DNA from: a virus
Strand: one strand, 5' to 3'
Virus record (IMG/VR): IMGVR_UViG_3300022912_000005
Coordinates: 1 to 64,000 of that record
DNA length: 64,000 nt
The translations under genes and the position numbers were made by a program. Shown here in pieces: positions 9,314-17,815 of the stretch; position 1 is the first letter of the stretch; every line of letters starts with the position of its first letter. Under the pieces are notes generated by a model, which ran no database searches, was not told the DNA's origin, and saw only the letters and a list, made by a program, of their open reading frames with translations.

Positions 9314-10520
9314 TAAATATAAAATATTAACACCAGATGGATTTGAACAATTCAGCGGCATCACTAAATTACAGAAAGAATCACATTTTGTTATATCATT
9401 ATCAAATGATAAAATTATTAAGTGTTCATTAAATCATAGATTTATTAAAAATGGTGAGGCTATATATGCATATGAATTAGTGGTTGGTGATAACATTGAT
9501 TCTGTTAATAATGCTGAGGTATTTGTGACTGATATTACGTTTAGTGATAGTTATATTGATTTATATGATATTAATGATGTTGGTGATAAAAGCATTTTTA
9601 ATGTAGATGGTATTGTTAGCCATAATTGTGATACTGATTTTTTATCATCTGGTAATTCAGTAGTCGATTTGACAATTTTAGAACAATATAGAAAAGAAAC
9701 GATAATCGATCCGATAGCAAAAGAATTTGTTGATAAAAACTTATGGATATGGAAATATAGTGAAGCTGGTAAGAATTATGTAGTAAGTGCTGATGTTGCT
9801 AGAGGTGATGGTGCTGATTATTCTACACTTCAAGTATTTGATGTAGATAACGTAGAACAGGTTGCTGAATATAAAGGACAATTAGATACTACAGTGTTTG
9901 GTAATTTTGCGATTGAGATAGCAACAAAATATAATGATGCATTATTAATTGTTGAAAATAATAATGTAGGTTGGGCTGTGATTCAAACAATTATCGATAG
10001 AGGATATAAGAATCTATTCTACCAAACAAAAGATTTAAAATATGTAGAATCTATAAACCGAAAAACAAACAATAAATACTACAAACTCGAAGATCAAAAA
10101 GTACCAGGATTTACTACATCAATGAAAACACGACCATTGATTGTAGCTAAAATGGAAGAATACACAAGAACAAAACAAGCAATATTAAGATCATCAAGAT
10201 TGATAGATGAGTTAGAAGTATTCATATATCGAAATGGTAAACCAGAAGCGCAGACTGGATATAACGATGATCTAACAATGGCATACGCAATAAACTTATG
10301 GATCAGAGATACCGCACTAAGATTAAAGAAAAAAAATACTGAAGTTCAAGAATCAATGCTTAGTGCAATTGTTGATTTTAATGGTAATGATGTATCTACC
10401 GAAGAAGAACTTATGCAAAATAGAGAACAGTCTAAAGAATATCAAGATTATTTGAAAAGGATGTCCGTGACAACAGATAACTCATCAGATGACGAAGACT
10501 TTTCTTGGTTAATTAATTAA
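9300..10520 (+). CDS. C-intein fused to the terminase large subunit nuclease half
   Basis: The ATG at 9300 is chosen, after TAGGA at correct distance, over an in-frame upstream ATG lying inside the endonuclease gene. Residues 1-109 are the C-intein: block B is CSLNHRF (~42-48) and the terminal blocks end VDGIVSHN with catalytic Asn109; Cys+1 is at base 9627. Residues 110-406 are the terminase C-terminal half with RNase H-like nuclease acids: VVSADVARGDG (Asp), LLIVENNNVGW (Glu) and YNDDLTMAYAINLWI (Asp). Joining point is ...MAAQE/CDTDF, a conserved TerL position also used by AceL-TerL. The protein acts at the portal to translocate and cut concatemeric DNA. Confidence 0.92.
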   Translation: MKVNNKYKILTPDGFEQFSGITKLQKESHFVISLSNDKIIKCSLNHRFIKNGEAIYAYELVVGDNIDSVNNAEVFVTDITFSDSYIDLYDINDVGDKSIFNVDGIVSHNCDTDFLSSGNSVVDLTILEQYRKETIIDPIAKEFVDKNLWIWKYSEAGKNYVVSADVARGDGADYSTLQVFDVDNVEQVAEYKGQLDTTVFGNFAIEIATKYNDALLIVENNNVGWAVIQTIIDRGYKNLFYQTKDLKYVESINRKTNNKYYKLEDQKVPGFTTSMKTRPLIVAKMEEYTRTKQAILRSSRLIDELEVFIYRNGKPEAQTGYNDDLTMAYAINLWIRDTALRLKKKNTEVQESMLSAIVDFNGNDVSTEEELMQNREQSKEYQDYLKRMSVTTDNSSDDEDFSWLIN

Positions 10521-10540
10521 TGAAATAATTAGAGGATAAA

Positions 10541-13387
10541 ATGGCAGAAAAAAATAACATATTTAGTAGATTACGAAATTTATTTACAAATGATACAATT
10601 ATCAGACGTAATAAGCGTGGAAAATTAATTGTAAAAGATATTGATTATTCACAACGAGCGTTGACTACCAATTTCATGGATAAATATAATCGAATTTATT
10701 CTAATTCACGAGTGTATGGTGGTAATAAACGTAATAAGATGGGTTCAGCATCTATTAGATCATCAATTAGACCGATGATTTATAGGGAATATGAATGTAT
10801 ATCAGGTGATACTATAATACCATTACCAGATGGTAAAAAGATGACTATGAAGGAATTGGCTGAAACATATCCAGACAAAAGTACTACATTTTATGTGTAT
10901 TCGTATGATCATAAAACTGATACAATAAAGTTAGGAAAAGCACATTCAGTTAGAAAAACTAAAACTGAATTGACATATAAAGTGACATTCGATAATGGTG
11001 AATTTATATTAGCTACAGAAAATCATCCATTTTTGATGAGAGATGGTGAGTATAAACAAGTACATGAATTGACAGAAAATGATTCAGTAATGCCACTATA
11101 TCAAAAAAGATTTTATGGTCATAAATCTTATAGATTTTTATATAATTTTTCAAAAGGATGGCAAGCTGAACATAAAATTGTAGCTGAACAATTTCACGGT
11201 GATGTGAATGAAGGTCACATTGTACATCACGTTGATTTTCAGAAGGAGAATAATTTACCAGATAATTTGAAAATAATGACGGAACATGACCATAAACATT
11301 ATCATTGTGTATTAATAAATAAAAATATAAAATGGGCTCCAGAAAATAGAGATAAGCAAATAGCGGCGATTAAACTTGCTAAATCTAAACTACCAACATA
11401 TTCTTGGGATGGTAAACGAAGTGGTGAAAATAATCCATTCTATGGAAAATCACATACTACAGAAAGTAAGTTGATGCGAAGTGAGAAGCACAAAGAGTGG
11501 CATAGATTGAATCCTGACGCTCAACAAGGTGTCAAAAACGCACGATATAGACATGATGTAACTATTGACTCAATATTAGAAAAAAGTTACGAATTGCTAA
11601 AGAATGATAATTTTAAAAAATATGAATTATTATCAGAATTGAATTGTGATAACGGTGTATTGTATGATCGATTAGAATCTATCGACATATCCAATTGGTA
11701 TGAGTTTAGAAATTATATACAAGCAACATTAAATCATAAAATAGTATCAATCGAACCATATGAAGTTGAAGATGTATATGATATGACAGTAGATACGTAT
11801 CATAATTTCGCAACAACAATGTGTTTTGTTCATAATTCTATGGACACTGATCCGATCATAGCATCAGCATTGGATGTTTATAGTGATGAGAGTACTGTTG
11901 GTGATGTGAATGGTGAAATGTTGACAATCAAAACTGATGATACAAAAATGAAAAAGATTCTTACTAATTTATTTTATGATAGATTAAATATCACTTTTAA
12001 TCTATGGTCTTGGATTAGAAATTTAACAAAATATGGTGATTTCTTTTTGAGATTAAATATTGTTGATAAAAATGGAGTTGTTGGAGTTGAGCCAATGTCA
12101 CCATATGAAATTGAACGAGTAGAAGATAGTGATCCTGAAAATCCAAATTTAGTTATTTTTACATACATGGATGATACGACAAGTGTATTAACTAAAAAGT
12201 CTGCTGAAGAACTACAAAATTATGAAGTAGCTCATTTTAGATTGATGTCAGATTCTAATTATTTACCATATGGAAAAAGCATGATTGAAGGTGGTAGAAA
12301 AATATGGAAACAATTGACATTGATGGAAGATGCTATGTTAATTCAACGAATAATGAGAGCACCAGAACGAAGAATATTTAAAGTGGATGTTGGTAATTTA
12401 GAACCAAATAAAATTGATGCATTCATGAAGAAATTTATTGCAAAGACAAAGAAAATTCCAGTAATTGATCAAGCTACTGGTGATTATAATTTAAAGTTTA
12501 ATGTTGACTCTGTAATGGATGATTATTATCTACCAGTACGTGGTTCAGATAGTGGAACTGATGTTGATACATTAGCTGGATTATCAAATGATGGTGCGAT
12601 TGATGATATTGAATATTTAAGAAATAAAATGATGGCATCATTAAAAATACCAAAAGCATTCTTAGGATATGAAGAATCATTATCATCAAAAAGCACATTA
12701 GCCGCTGAAGATGTTCGATTCAGTAGAACGATTGAAAGAATTCAAAAGATCGTAACAGCTGAATTGACAAAAGTTGCAATCATTCATCTATACACACAAG
12801 GATATGACGATGGTGATTTATTGAATTTTGAATTATTATTAACAAATCCATCAACAATCCATGAACAAGAAAAATTAGAAATATTGGAGAGAAAGTTGGA
12901 CATTGCAACATCAGCTCTTGAAAGTAATTTATTATCTAAGGATTGGGTGTATGATAAGATATTTGGATTCAGTGATGATGAACGAACAAATTTAACTGAT
13001 CAAATAATCGATGATTTGAAAGAGAAGTTTAGACAGGAACAAATTGAACAAGGTGGAAATGATCCTGCATATAGTGGTGAAAAAGTTGACACGAAAGAAG
13101 AAGAAGAGGAATGGGGTGGTAGTGAAAAAGGACCAGAATATGACAATACAGATACTGGGGAAGAACTTGGTAGCAATGACAATAAAAATGCTATGAAAAA
13201 TAGCGATAAGTTTGGATCGAGAGAATTCAAAAAGGGTAGTCCACTAGGATTATCAGCTGGATATAAAAAATCAAGAAATAAATCATTATTATCTATGTTG
13301 GAGAAGGAATTCACTACAAAAGATAAAGATACGTCAATATTAAGTGAAGATGCACTATTGAACGAAAAAAATGAAAAAAATAAATAA
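10541..13387 (+). CDS. Portal protein (T4 gp20-like) interrupted in frame by an HNH intein
   Basis: 948 residues as encoded; removal of the intein (residues 86-432) leaves a 601-residue portal, near gp20 size (524). The extein runs IRSSIRPMIYREYE/SMDTDPIIASALDVYSDEST, the conserved start of the T4-type portal body, and later contains YLPYGKSMIEGGRKIWKQL, ERRIFKVDVGN and DVDTLAGLSNDGAIDDIEYLRNKM, all typical of gp20. The C-terminal ~110 residues are charged and low in complexity. The portal forms the dodecameric vertex that docks the terminase and nucleates prohead assembly. The gene follows terL by 20 bases with an AGAGGA ribosome binding site. Both partner proteins of the packaging motor therefore depend on protein splicing. 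Confidence 0.93.
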   Translation: MAEKNNIFSRLRNLFTNDTIIRRNKRGKLIVKDIDYSQRALTTNFMDKYNRIYSNSRVYGGNKRNKMGSASIRSSIRPMIYREYECISGDTIIPLPDGKKMTMKELAETYPDKSTTFYVYSYDHKTDTIKLGKAHSVRKTKTELTYKVTFDNGEFILATENHPFLMRDGEYKQVHELTENDSVMPLYQKRFYGHKSYRFLYNFSKGWQAEHKIVAEQFHGDVNEGHIVHHVDFQKENNLPDNLKIMTEHDHKHYHCVLINKNIKWAPENRDKQIAAIKLAKSKLPTYSWDGKRSGENNPFYGKSHTTESKLMRSEKHKEWHRLNPDAQQGVKNARYRHDVTIDSILEKSYELLKNDNFKKYELLSELNCDNGVLYDRLESIDISNWYEFRNYIQATLNHKIVSIEPYEVEDVYDMTVDTYHNFATTMCFVHNSMDTDPIIASALDVYSDESTVGDVNGEMLTIKTDDTKMKKILTNLFYDRLNITFNLWSWIRNLTKYGDFFLRLNIVDKNGVVGVEPMSPYEIERVEDSDPENPNLVIFTYMDDTTSVLTKKSAEELQNYEVAHFRLMSDSNYLPYGKSMIEGGRKIWKQLTLMEDAMLIQRIMRAPERRIFKVDVGNLEPNKIDAFMKKFIAKTKKIPVIDQATGDYNLKFNVDSVMDDYYLPVRGSDSGTDVDTLAGLSNDGAIDDIEYLRNKMMASLKIPKAFLGYEESLSSKSTLAAEDVRFSRTIERIQKIVTAELTKVAIIHLYTQGYDDGDLLNFELLLTNPSTIHEQEKLEILERKLDIATSALESNLLSKDWVYDKIFGFSDDERTNLTDQIIDDLKEKFRQEQIEQGGNDPAYSGEKVDTKEEEEEWGGSEKGPEYDNTDTGEELGSNDNKNAMKNSDKFGSREFKKGSPLGLSAGYKKSRNKSLLSMLEKEFTTKDKDTSILSEDALLNEKNEKNK
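10796..11836 (+). mobile_element. Full-length intein with HNH endonuclease domain inside the portal gene
   Basis: Begins with Cys (CISGDTIIPLPDGK, block A), block B is ATENHPFL, and it ends YHNFATTMCFVHN with Ser as +1 residue (base 11837), giving 347 intein residues. Between the splicing blocks sits an HNH-type nuclease: HIVHHVDFQKENNLPDNL followed by HDHKHYH, then ENNPFYGKSHTTESK, a NUMOD3-like DNA-binding module. All splicing residues (Cys1, TxxH-like block B His, terminal His-Asn, Ser+1) are visible, so it should be active in splicing and perhaps in homing. Confidence 0.9.
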
Positions 13388-13414
13388 AAACATGTATTAT
13401 TTAATGAAGTATAA

Positions 13415-13431
13415 TATATTTATTATATATA
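13415..13431 (+). promoter_or_regulatory. Candidate phage promoter motif (TATATTTATTATATATA)
   Basis: In the 90-base gap after the portal gene, ~47 bases before the ATG at 13478, preceded by AATGAAGTATAA as in other copies. Just downstream a TATATAG / CTATATA inverted repeat with a TTG-T loop overlaps the likely transcript start. Confidence 0.5.
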
Positions 13432-13477
13432 GATTGTTTTCTATATATAGGATTAAATACATATTGGGAGCTAAATA

Positions 13478-14350
13478 ATGGCTAAAAACAGGTATCATAA
13501 TAAAATAAAAAATGCTGGATTAATCTTTGAATGTTTGGTACGTCAAACAACATCTGCAATATTGAATGGAGATGACAAGAATAAAGCATTAAACATAATT
13601 CGCAAGGGATTTAATACCCATCGTGAGCTTGGTAAAGAATTTATGCTATATAATGCAATTTTAAATTCAAAAACCATGTCAGATAAACGAGCAAATTATT
13701 TTGTTACTGAAATATTGAAACGAAGATGCACATTAGATCAGCGTACATTGAAGCGAGAGAAGTATAATGTAATTCGAGAAATTAAAGATACTTTTGATTT
13801 GAGTAAAATCATGTCATCTAAAGTAAAGGATTATAAAGTATATGCATCAGTATATAAATTGTTTGAACATTATGATGCGTTGTCACCAGCTGAACAAACG
13901 GAATCATACTTCAATGTTATTGAATTTCTTACAACTGATAAATCAATAGATAATTCATCATTACAGTCATCTCTTAATGAGAAGTTTAATAATGATAAAG
14001 ATTTGGCACATTTAACTAATAAACTTATATTAGATAAATTCAATAGTAAGTATGCTAATTTTTCAAAAAATCAAAAGAATCTATTAAAAGCATATATTAG
14101 TGGAGTCTCAAATGAAAATTCATTAAAAGAATATATCATTAAAATTCTACCATCATTAAAAAAGACGTTGAGATCACAATATAAATTAGTTGATAATAAG
14201 ATTGTACGAATTAAATTAAATGAAGCAATTAAATCGATTAATAAATTTTGCTTATTAGATAAGAAACGAAAACACGTAAATGACAAAACTGTAATTCAGA
14301 TAATGAGATATTATGAATTATCAGATGAATTGAAAAGGGTGGCAAAATAA
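13478..14350 (+). CDS. Probable prohead/head-associated protein of unknown function (290 aa)
   Basis: Starts at ATG behind GGGAGC. The protein is basic and almost entirely helical, with no cysteine-rich or membrane features. It begins NRYHNKIKNAGLIFECLVRQTTSAI and contains SSKVKDYKVYASVYKLFEHYDALSPAEQ. It is the first gene behind its own promoter motif, between portal and prohead protease, where T4 carries small core genes 67 and 68. I do not recognise the family; a core or scaffold-associated role is inferred from position only. Confidence 0.6.
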   Translation: MAKNRYHNKIKNAGLIFECLVRQTTSAILNGDDKNKALNIIRKGFNTHRELGKEFMLYNAILNSKTMSDKRANYFVTEILKRRCTLDQRTLKREKYNVIREIKDTFDLSKIMSSKVKDYKVYASVYKLFEHYDALSPAEQTESYFNVIEFLTTDKSIDNSSLQSSLNEKFNNDKDLAHLTNKLILDKFNSKYANFSKNQKNLLKAYISGVSNENSLKEYIIKILPSLKKTLRSQYKLVDNKIVRIKLNEAIKSINKFCLLDKKRKHVNDKTVIQIMRYYELSDELKRVAK

Positions 14351-14351
14351 T

Positions 14352-14618
14352 ATGACTGATGCACAAATACGAGAAATGATTAAAAATATATTATTGACTA
14401 CTGAAGAAGAAGAGGAAGTTGAAGAAGCAAATACAACTGGTAGTGTAGGTGGTAGTTACAATACACCAAATGCATTTTCAAAAGATAAAAAAAGCAGTAG
14501 AGTAAAAAAGAATTTAAAAAAGATGTCTAAAAAAGGTGGTGCAATTGAAGGATACGACTTAGTTGAAAAACAATTACGTAAATTTATTAGAAACGAACTA
14601 AATAAAGACAACGGATAA
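14352..14618 (+). CDS. Small charged protein with leader-like helices at both ends (88 aa)
   Basis: N-terminus MTDAQIREMIKNILLTTEEEEEVEE, C-terminus YDLVEKQLRKFIRNELNKDNG; both resemble the LR-x-I-x-x-E-L helix of the leader family described under Findings. The middle is a Gly/Ser/Asn-rich linker. Directly follows the previous gene (one base between stop and ATG). Size and position fit a T4 gp67-like prohead core protein, a class that is destroyed by the prohead protease at L/I-x-E sites; this is inference. Confidence 0.5.
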   Translation: MTDAQIREMIKNILLTTEEEEEVEEANTTGSVGGSYNTPNAFSKDKKSSRVKKNLKKMSKKGGAIEGYDLVEKQLRKFIRNELNKDNG

Positions 14619-14636
14619 TTTTAGGAGAAAATAAAA

Positions 14637-14951
14637 ATGGGATATAAAGTGGACCCAAATGACAGTAAAAAAATGATACCAGATGGTATGTCAACATGGG
14701 AAAGAGGGCAACCCGATTTCCAAGTGCTTTCTGGTAGTATAACATATACTAATACGTATAATGAAGTGCAAGCTGTAAATGGAAATGCTAGTGTGAAAAT
14801 GATTACCGTATTAGGTGATGATTATGCAACAGATGGTAGTTTCACATCTGGTGATCCTATGACAATATTAGAAGGTGATATTGTAAAGGGTCAATTTACA
14901 CGGATTTTAGTTAATTCTGGATATGTAATTGCAAAATTAAACAAATCGTAA
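14637..14951 (+). CDS. Small beta-rich structural-type protein of unknown function (104 aa)
   Basis: Good ribosome binding site (TTTAGGAGAAAATAAAAATG). Predicted as beta strands throughout: DFQVLSGSITYTNTYNEVQAV, SVKMITVLGD, PMTILEGDIVKGQFTRILVNSGYVIAKL. Soluble, no cysteines. Lies between portal and protease genes; a head decoration or head-completion role is possible but unproven. Confidence 0.55.
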   Translation: MGYKVDPNDSKKMIPDGMSTWERGQPDFQVLSGSITYTNTYNEVQAVNGNASVKMITVLGDDYATDGSFTSGDPMTILEGDIVKGQFTRILVNSGYVIAKLNKS

Positions 14952-14966
14952 TTGGAGAATATAAAA

Positions 14967-15578
14967 ATGAATGATAATAAAAATTTATTAGTAGATTGTA
15001 TGCCATTTCATATAGATACACAACAAATTAATGAATCAATTGATAAACATGGTAAGTTAATTGTATCTGGAGTTTTACAACGAGCTGATTCATTGAATCA
15101 AAATAAACGTGTATATCCTAAAAAGATTTTAATGAGAGAAGTTGACAAATATATGAAAGTGAATATTGCAGAAAAGAGAGCACTAGGTGAATTGGATCAT
15201 CCAGAATCAACGACTGTAAATCTATCAAATGTATCTCATAATGTAATGGAATTGAAATGGAAGGGCAATGACTTGGTTGGTAAGATTGAAATATTAAGCA
15301 CACCAGCTGGAAACATTTTAAAAGAATTATTCAAATCAGGAATAAGACTTGGTATATCATCAAGAGGTCTTGGTAGTGTTGAAAAACTAGCTGAAGGTGA
15401 TGAAGATGCTGTTGCAGTACAAGATGATTTTGAAATTCTATGTTGGGACTTTGTAAGTAATCCAAGCACACAAGGTGCGTTTATGAATCCACTACACGAA
15501 GGTACACGACATGATATTAAAAAGAACAAATATCATAAAGTTGAATCCGTATTAAATAACATAATGAGATGTGAATAA
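14967..15578 (+). CDS. Prohead core protease (T4 gp21-like, S68-type family)
   Basis: ATG at 14967 is chosen because GGAG lies nine bases upstream; a TTG at 14952 would overlap the Shine-Dalgarno. Family signatures in order: NQNKRVYPKKILMREV, GELDHPES (catalytic His), NVSHNVMELKW, ILSTPAGNILKELFKSGIRLGISSRGLGS (catalytic Ser) and DFEILCWDFVSNPST. In T4 this enzyme sits in the prohead core and cuts scaffold, capsid and internal proteins after L/I-x-E. Here it is followed by many genes whose leaders end in L/I-x-E, so it is the predicted processing enzyme for that family. Confidence 0.9.
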   Translation: MNDNKNLLVDCMPFHIDTQQINESIDKHGKLIVSGVLQRADSLNQNKRVYPKKILMREVDKYMKVNIAEKRALGELDHPESTTVNLSNVSHNVMELKWKGNDLVGKIEILSTPAGNILKELFKSGIRLGISSRGLGSVEKLAEGDEDAVAVQDDFEILCWDFVSNPSTQGAFMNPLHEGTRHDIKKNKYHKVESVLNNIMRCE

Positions 15579-15586
15579 GGAAATAA

Positions 15587-15847
15587 ATGTCAGTATATAA
15601 AAAATATGTTAAAGAAATTTATGATATGAAGGATGACGTTGTTAAAGAAAAACAATTAACAGTATCAAAAGATATATTAAAAGATCAGTTTTATTTAGAT
15701 TTATTACCATTGGAGAAATTAGCGATGAGATCATATATCAATGAAAAAGTTAATTTATATGGTAATTGTATTGGATTTAATAGCTTAGATGCAATTATAA
15801 CAGGTTTTGAAATACCAAATAAATACTTAATAGAATATAAAGGGTAA
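15587..15847 (+). CDS. Unknown small protein (86 aa)
   Basis: Acidic/basic mixed helical protein beginning SVYKKYVKEIYDMKDDVVKEKQL; no recognisable domain, no membrane segment. A GGAAATAA stretch precedes the ATG. Lies in the prohead gene run immediately after the protease. Confidence 0.5.
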   Translation: MSVYKKYVKEIYDMKDDVVKEKQLTVSKDILKDQFYLDLLPLEKLAMRSYINEKVNLYGNCIGFNSLDAIITGFEIPNKYLIEYKG

Positions 15848-15852
15848 AAACA

Positions 15853-16155
15853 ATGGGGAAAACAGAGATGAGTAGATCAGTAAGAACGTTTTTAATAGTG
15901 GGTGCTTTTGTCATTTCACTAGGTAGTATATTAAATAGTGGATACTCGGTTAAATACGGAGTGGATGAGAATCGAAAAGCAATAGGTGAATTAACCAAAG
16001 TAGTGGATGCTAATAAAGCTAATATTGATGAAATGGAAGATGAAATGGAAAATGTTAAGGATGCAATTGCGAAAGATATAAGCGTAATTAAAAGTGCTAT
16101 AGTACAAATACAAACACACTTGGATATAAAAAATCCAATTAGATTTGACGATTAA
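15853..16155 (+). CDS. Membrane-anchored coiled-coil protein (100 aa)
   Basis: One N-terminal TM helix (residues ~11-29, TFLIVGAFVISLGSILNSG), then a heptad-type helix (ENRKAIGELTKVVDANKANIDEMEDEMENVKDAIAKD) to the C-terminus. Topology resembles inner-membrane spanins or phage membrane-associated assembly factors. T4 prohead assembly starts on the inner membrane with a membrane chaperone (gp40), and the position here among prohead genes makes such a role possible; this is inference. Confidence 0.5.
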   Translation: MGKTEMSRSVRTFLIVGAFVISLGSILNSGYSVKYGVDENRKAIGELTKVVDANKANIDEMEDEMENVKDAIAKDISVIKSAIVQIQTHLDIKNPIRFDD

Positions 16156-16164
16156 TATAAAGAT

Positions 16165-16599
16165 ATGCCAGCTAAATCAAAACAACAACAGAAATTCTTT
16201 GCAATTGTAAAAGATGTGCAGAGTGGAAAACGAAAAGCATCATCAGTAACTAAAGATGTTAAGGATGCCGCCAATGATACTAAAAAAGCAGATGTAGAAG
16301 ATTTCGTAACAACTAAAACAAAGAGCCTACCGAAGAAAGTTAAGAAAGATGAAGAGTATATACGGAAATTTATACAAAGTGTCTTATTGAGTGAAGCTGG
16401 GCTCTCAGATGGTGATGTAATAGTACCTGGTGTTGGTAAATATTCATATAAATCATTAAAGCGAAATGTTGAAAATAAACTAACTGATATGCTCAAGAAA
16501 ATAAAACAAGATGATTATAGTAGATTAAATAAAAGACAATTTGATCTATTATTCACATTATGGTCAGCATTAGCAAAATATGTAGAAGATCAAAAATAG
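16165..16599 (+). CDS. DUF3008-like protein with an internal leader-like helix (144 aa)
   Basis: N-terminus MPAKSKQQQKFFAIVKDVQSGK is the DUF3008 signature (usually MPAKSKAQQKFFG), followed by the family's ATKTKSLP-like block (VTTKTKSLPKKV). In T4-like phages such proteins occur near prohead genes. Residues ~70-80 read EEYIRKFIQSVLLSEAG: the LLSE/A site fits prohead protease cleavage and the helix resembles the shared leader. Downstream is a small soluble domain (GDVIVPGVGKYSYKSL...). I infer a capsid-internal protein whose N-terminal part is removed. Confidence 0.6.
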   Translation: MPAKSKQQQKFFAIVKDVQSGKRKASSVTKDVKDAANDTKKADVEDFVTTKTKSLPKKVKKDEEYIRKFIQSVLLSEAGLSDGDVIVPGVGKYSYKSLKRNVENKLTDMLKKIKQDDYSRLNKRQFDLLFTLWSALAKYVEDQK

Positions 16600-16603
16600 A
16601 AAT

Positions 16604-17815
16604 ATGAAATTACGTGAATTTAAAAGTGATTTAAAGAAACAATGCATTGTGTTAATGGGACTACCAGCCGCTGGTAAATCAACTTTTATTGAAACTGATA
16701 TAAAGAAATATTTCTCTGGATTTAGTGGTTATAAAACAGTAAATTCGGATGTTACTATTGGTAAATTTCAATATGAAGTTGCAACTAATCATTATAAATA
16801 TTTATTAGGTACTAGTAGTGATCATGAAGTATTAGAATTCAGTAAAAACGCAAATTATACAACAAATCAAGGTAAAGAAGTTGACCATCCAATAACTGCT
16901 AAATGGTGGAATGATAATAAGGATAAAGGAATTAAATTTTTTTATAAAACATTTAAACCACCATATTATACTAATTATTTTGATATACGATCATTTGCTA
17001 AAGCTGAATCTGCTATTACATTTGATACTAAAATAAAGAAAGCTGGAAACTTTCTAATTGTTGATACTACAGCGGCACACCCAGGACCATTATTGAAAAA
17101 AATAAAACAGATTAAAGCAGATGGGTTTAATGTAACAGTGATATATTTAAGAATAAATCCAAAATATTCAATTGCACGAGATGTATATAGAGGAAAGAAT
17201 CAAGGTAGAACTGTAGGTGCTGATGTTATACTTGGATATGTATTGAAGATGAAAAATGCGATATCATCATATGAGAGTGAAGGTAGTGCTAAAGATGGTG
17301 TTATTGATAGAATAATGATTTTTGATTGGTCTGGTAAAGCTGACCCAAGATATGGTAAATGGGTAAAAAAGAGTGATGTTAGATATTCATTGAAACGAGA
17401 TACTAGGAAAGAAAATAAGAATATGGATGAATCAAAATTAAGAAAAATTATAAGAGAAGAAATTCAAAAATTAAATGAGATTGTACCATATTCAACACCA
17501 GAGGCACAGCGATTATCAGCAAATAGGGTGACTGAATTTGCAACAATGTTAAATAAAACTGAACTTAAAATAAAGAGACTAATGGCGAGTGATATTGTAC
17601 AAGGAGCGTATGATTTTTTTGATGTTATTACGAGTTCATCTTCAGGTAAAGTAAAAGGTACTAGAGATGAGATGAAAATGATTCAAGATATTGCAAATTC
17701 AAAAGAAATTGAAACTATATCAAGAAAAAAACATGGTGGTAGAAAAGGAAATTTTGATCGAATAGGAGCACAAAAATCAAATGTTAAAGGTCAACGAGGG
17801 GGATCAATCAGATGA
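16604..17815 (+). CDS. Zeta-toxin-like P-loop kinase joined in frame to a leader-bearing protein (403 aa)
   Basis: Residues ~12-250 form a P-loop kinase: Walker A GLPAAGKST (19-27), VNSD after the first strand, a later strand FLIVDTTAAH and TVIYLRINPKYSIARDVYRG, as in zeta-toxin/polynucleotide-kinase-like enzymes that phosphorylate nucleotide-type substrates. From residue 274 the sequence becomes MDESKLRKIIREEI-QKLNE, the shared leader, followed by a ~110-residue basic C-terminal region ending GGRKGNFDRIGAQKSNVKGQRGGSIR. AGGAAAG lies before the internal ATG at 17423, so a second product from there is likely. The kinase substrate is unknown. Confidence 0.7.
   Translation: MKLREFKSDLKKQCIVLMGLPAAGKSTFIETDIKKYFSGFSGYKTVNSDVTIGKFQYEVATNHYKYLLGTSSDHEVLEFSKNANYTTNQGKEVDHPITAKWWNDNKDKGIKFFYKTFKPPYYTNYFDIRSFAKAESAITFDTKIKKAGNFLIVDTTAAHPGPLLKKIKQIKADGFNVTVIYLRINPKYSIARDVYRGKNQGRTVGADVILGYVLKMKNAISSYESEGSAKDGVIDRIMIFDWSGKADPRYGKWVKKSDVRYSLKRDTRKENKNMDESKLRKIIREEIQKLNEIVPYSTPEAQRLSANRVTEFATMLNKTELKIKRLMASDIVQGAYDFFDVITSSSSGKVKGTRDEMKMIQDIANSKEIETISRKKHGGRKGNFDRIGAQKSNVKGQRGGSIR
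17423..17815 (+). CDS. Internal in-frame start giving a leader-bearing protein (130 aa), inferred
   Basis: ATG at 17423 follows TAGGAAAGAAAATAAGA. The product would start MDESKLRKIIREEIQKL-NE and continue IVPYSTPEAQRLS. The residues just upstream (KENKN) correspond to the normal untranslated ribosome-binding leader of this gene family, read as protein because the stop of the upstream kinase gene is missing. Separate initiation here is inferred, not shown. Confidence 0.45.
   Translation: MDESKLRKIIREEIQKLNEIVPYSTPEAQRLSANRVTEFATMLNKTELKIKRLMASDIVQGAYDFFDVITSSSSGKVKGTRDEMKMIQDIANSKEIETISRKKHGGRKGNFDRIGAQKSNVKGQRGGSIR

Noticed and set aside
13000-13314. Minus-strand serine-rich frame opposite the portal C-terminus
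   Set aside because: Arises from complement of acidic, lysine-rich codons in the portal tail.
15236-15529. Minus-strand open frame opposite the prohead protease
   Set aside because: Shadow of a well-supported gene; composition is simply the reverse complement, no ribosome binding site.
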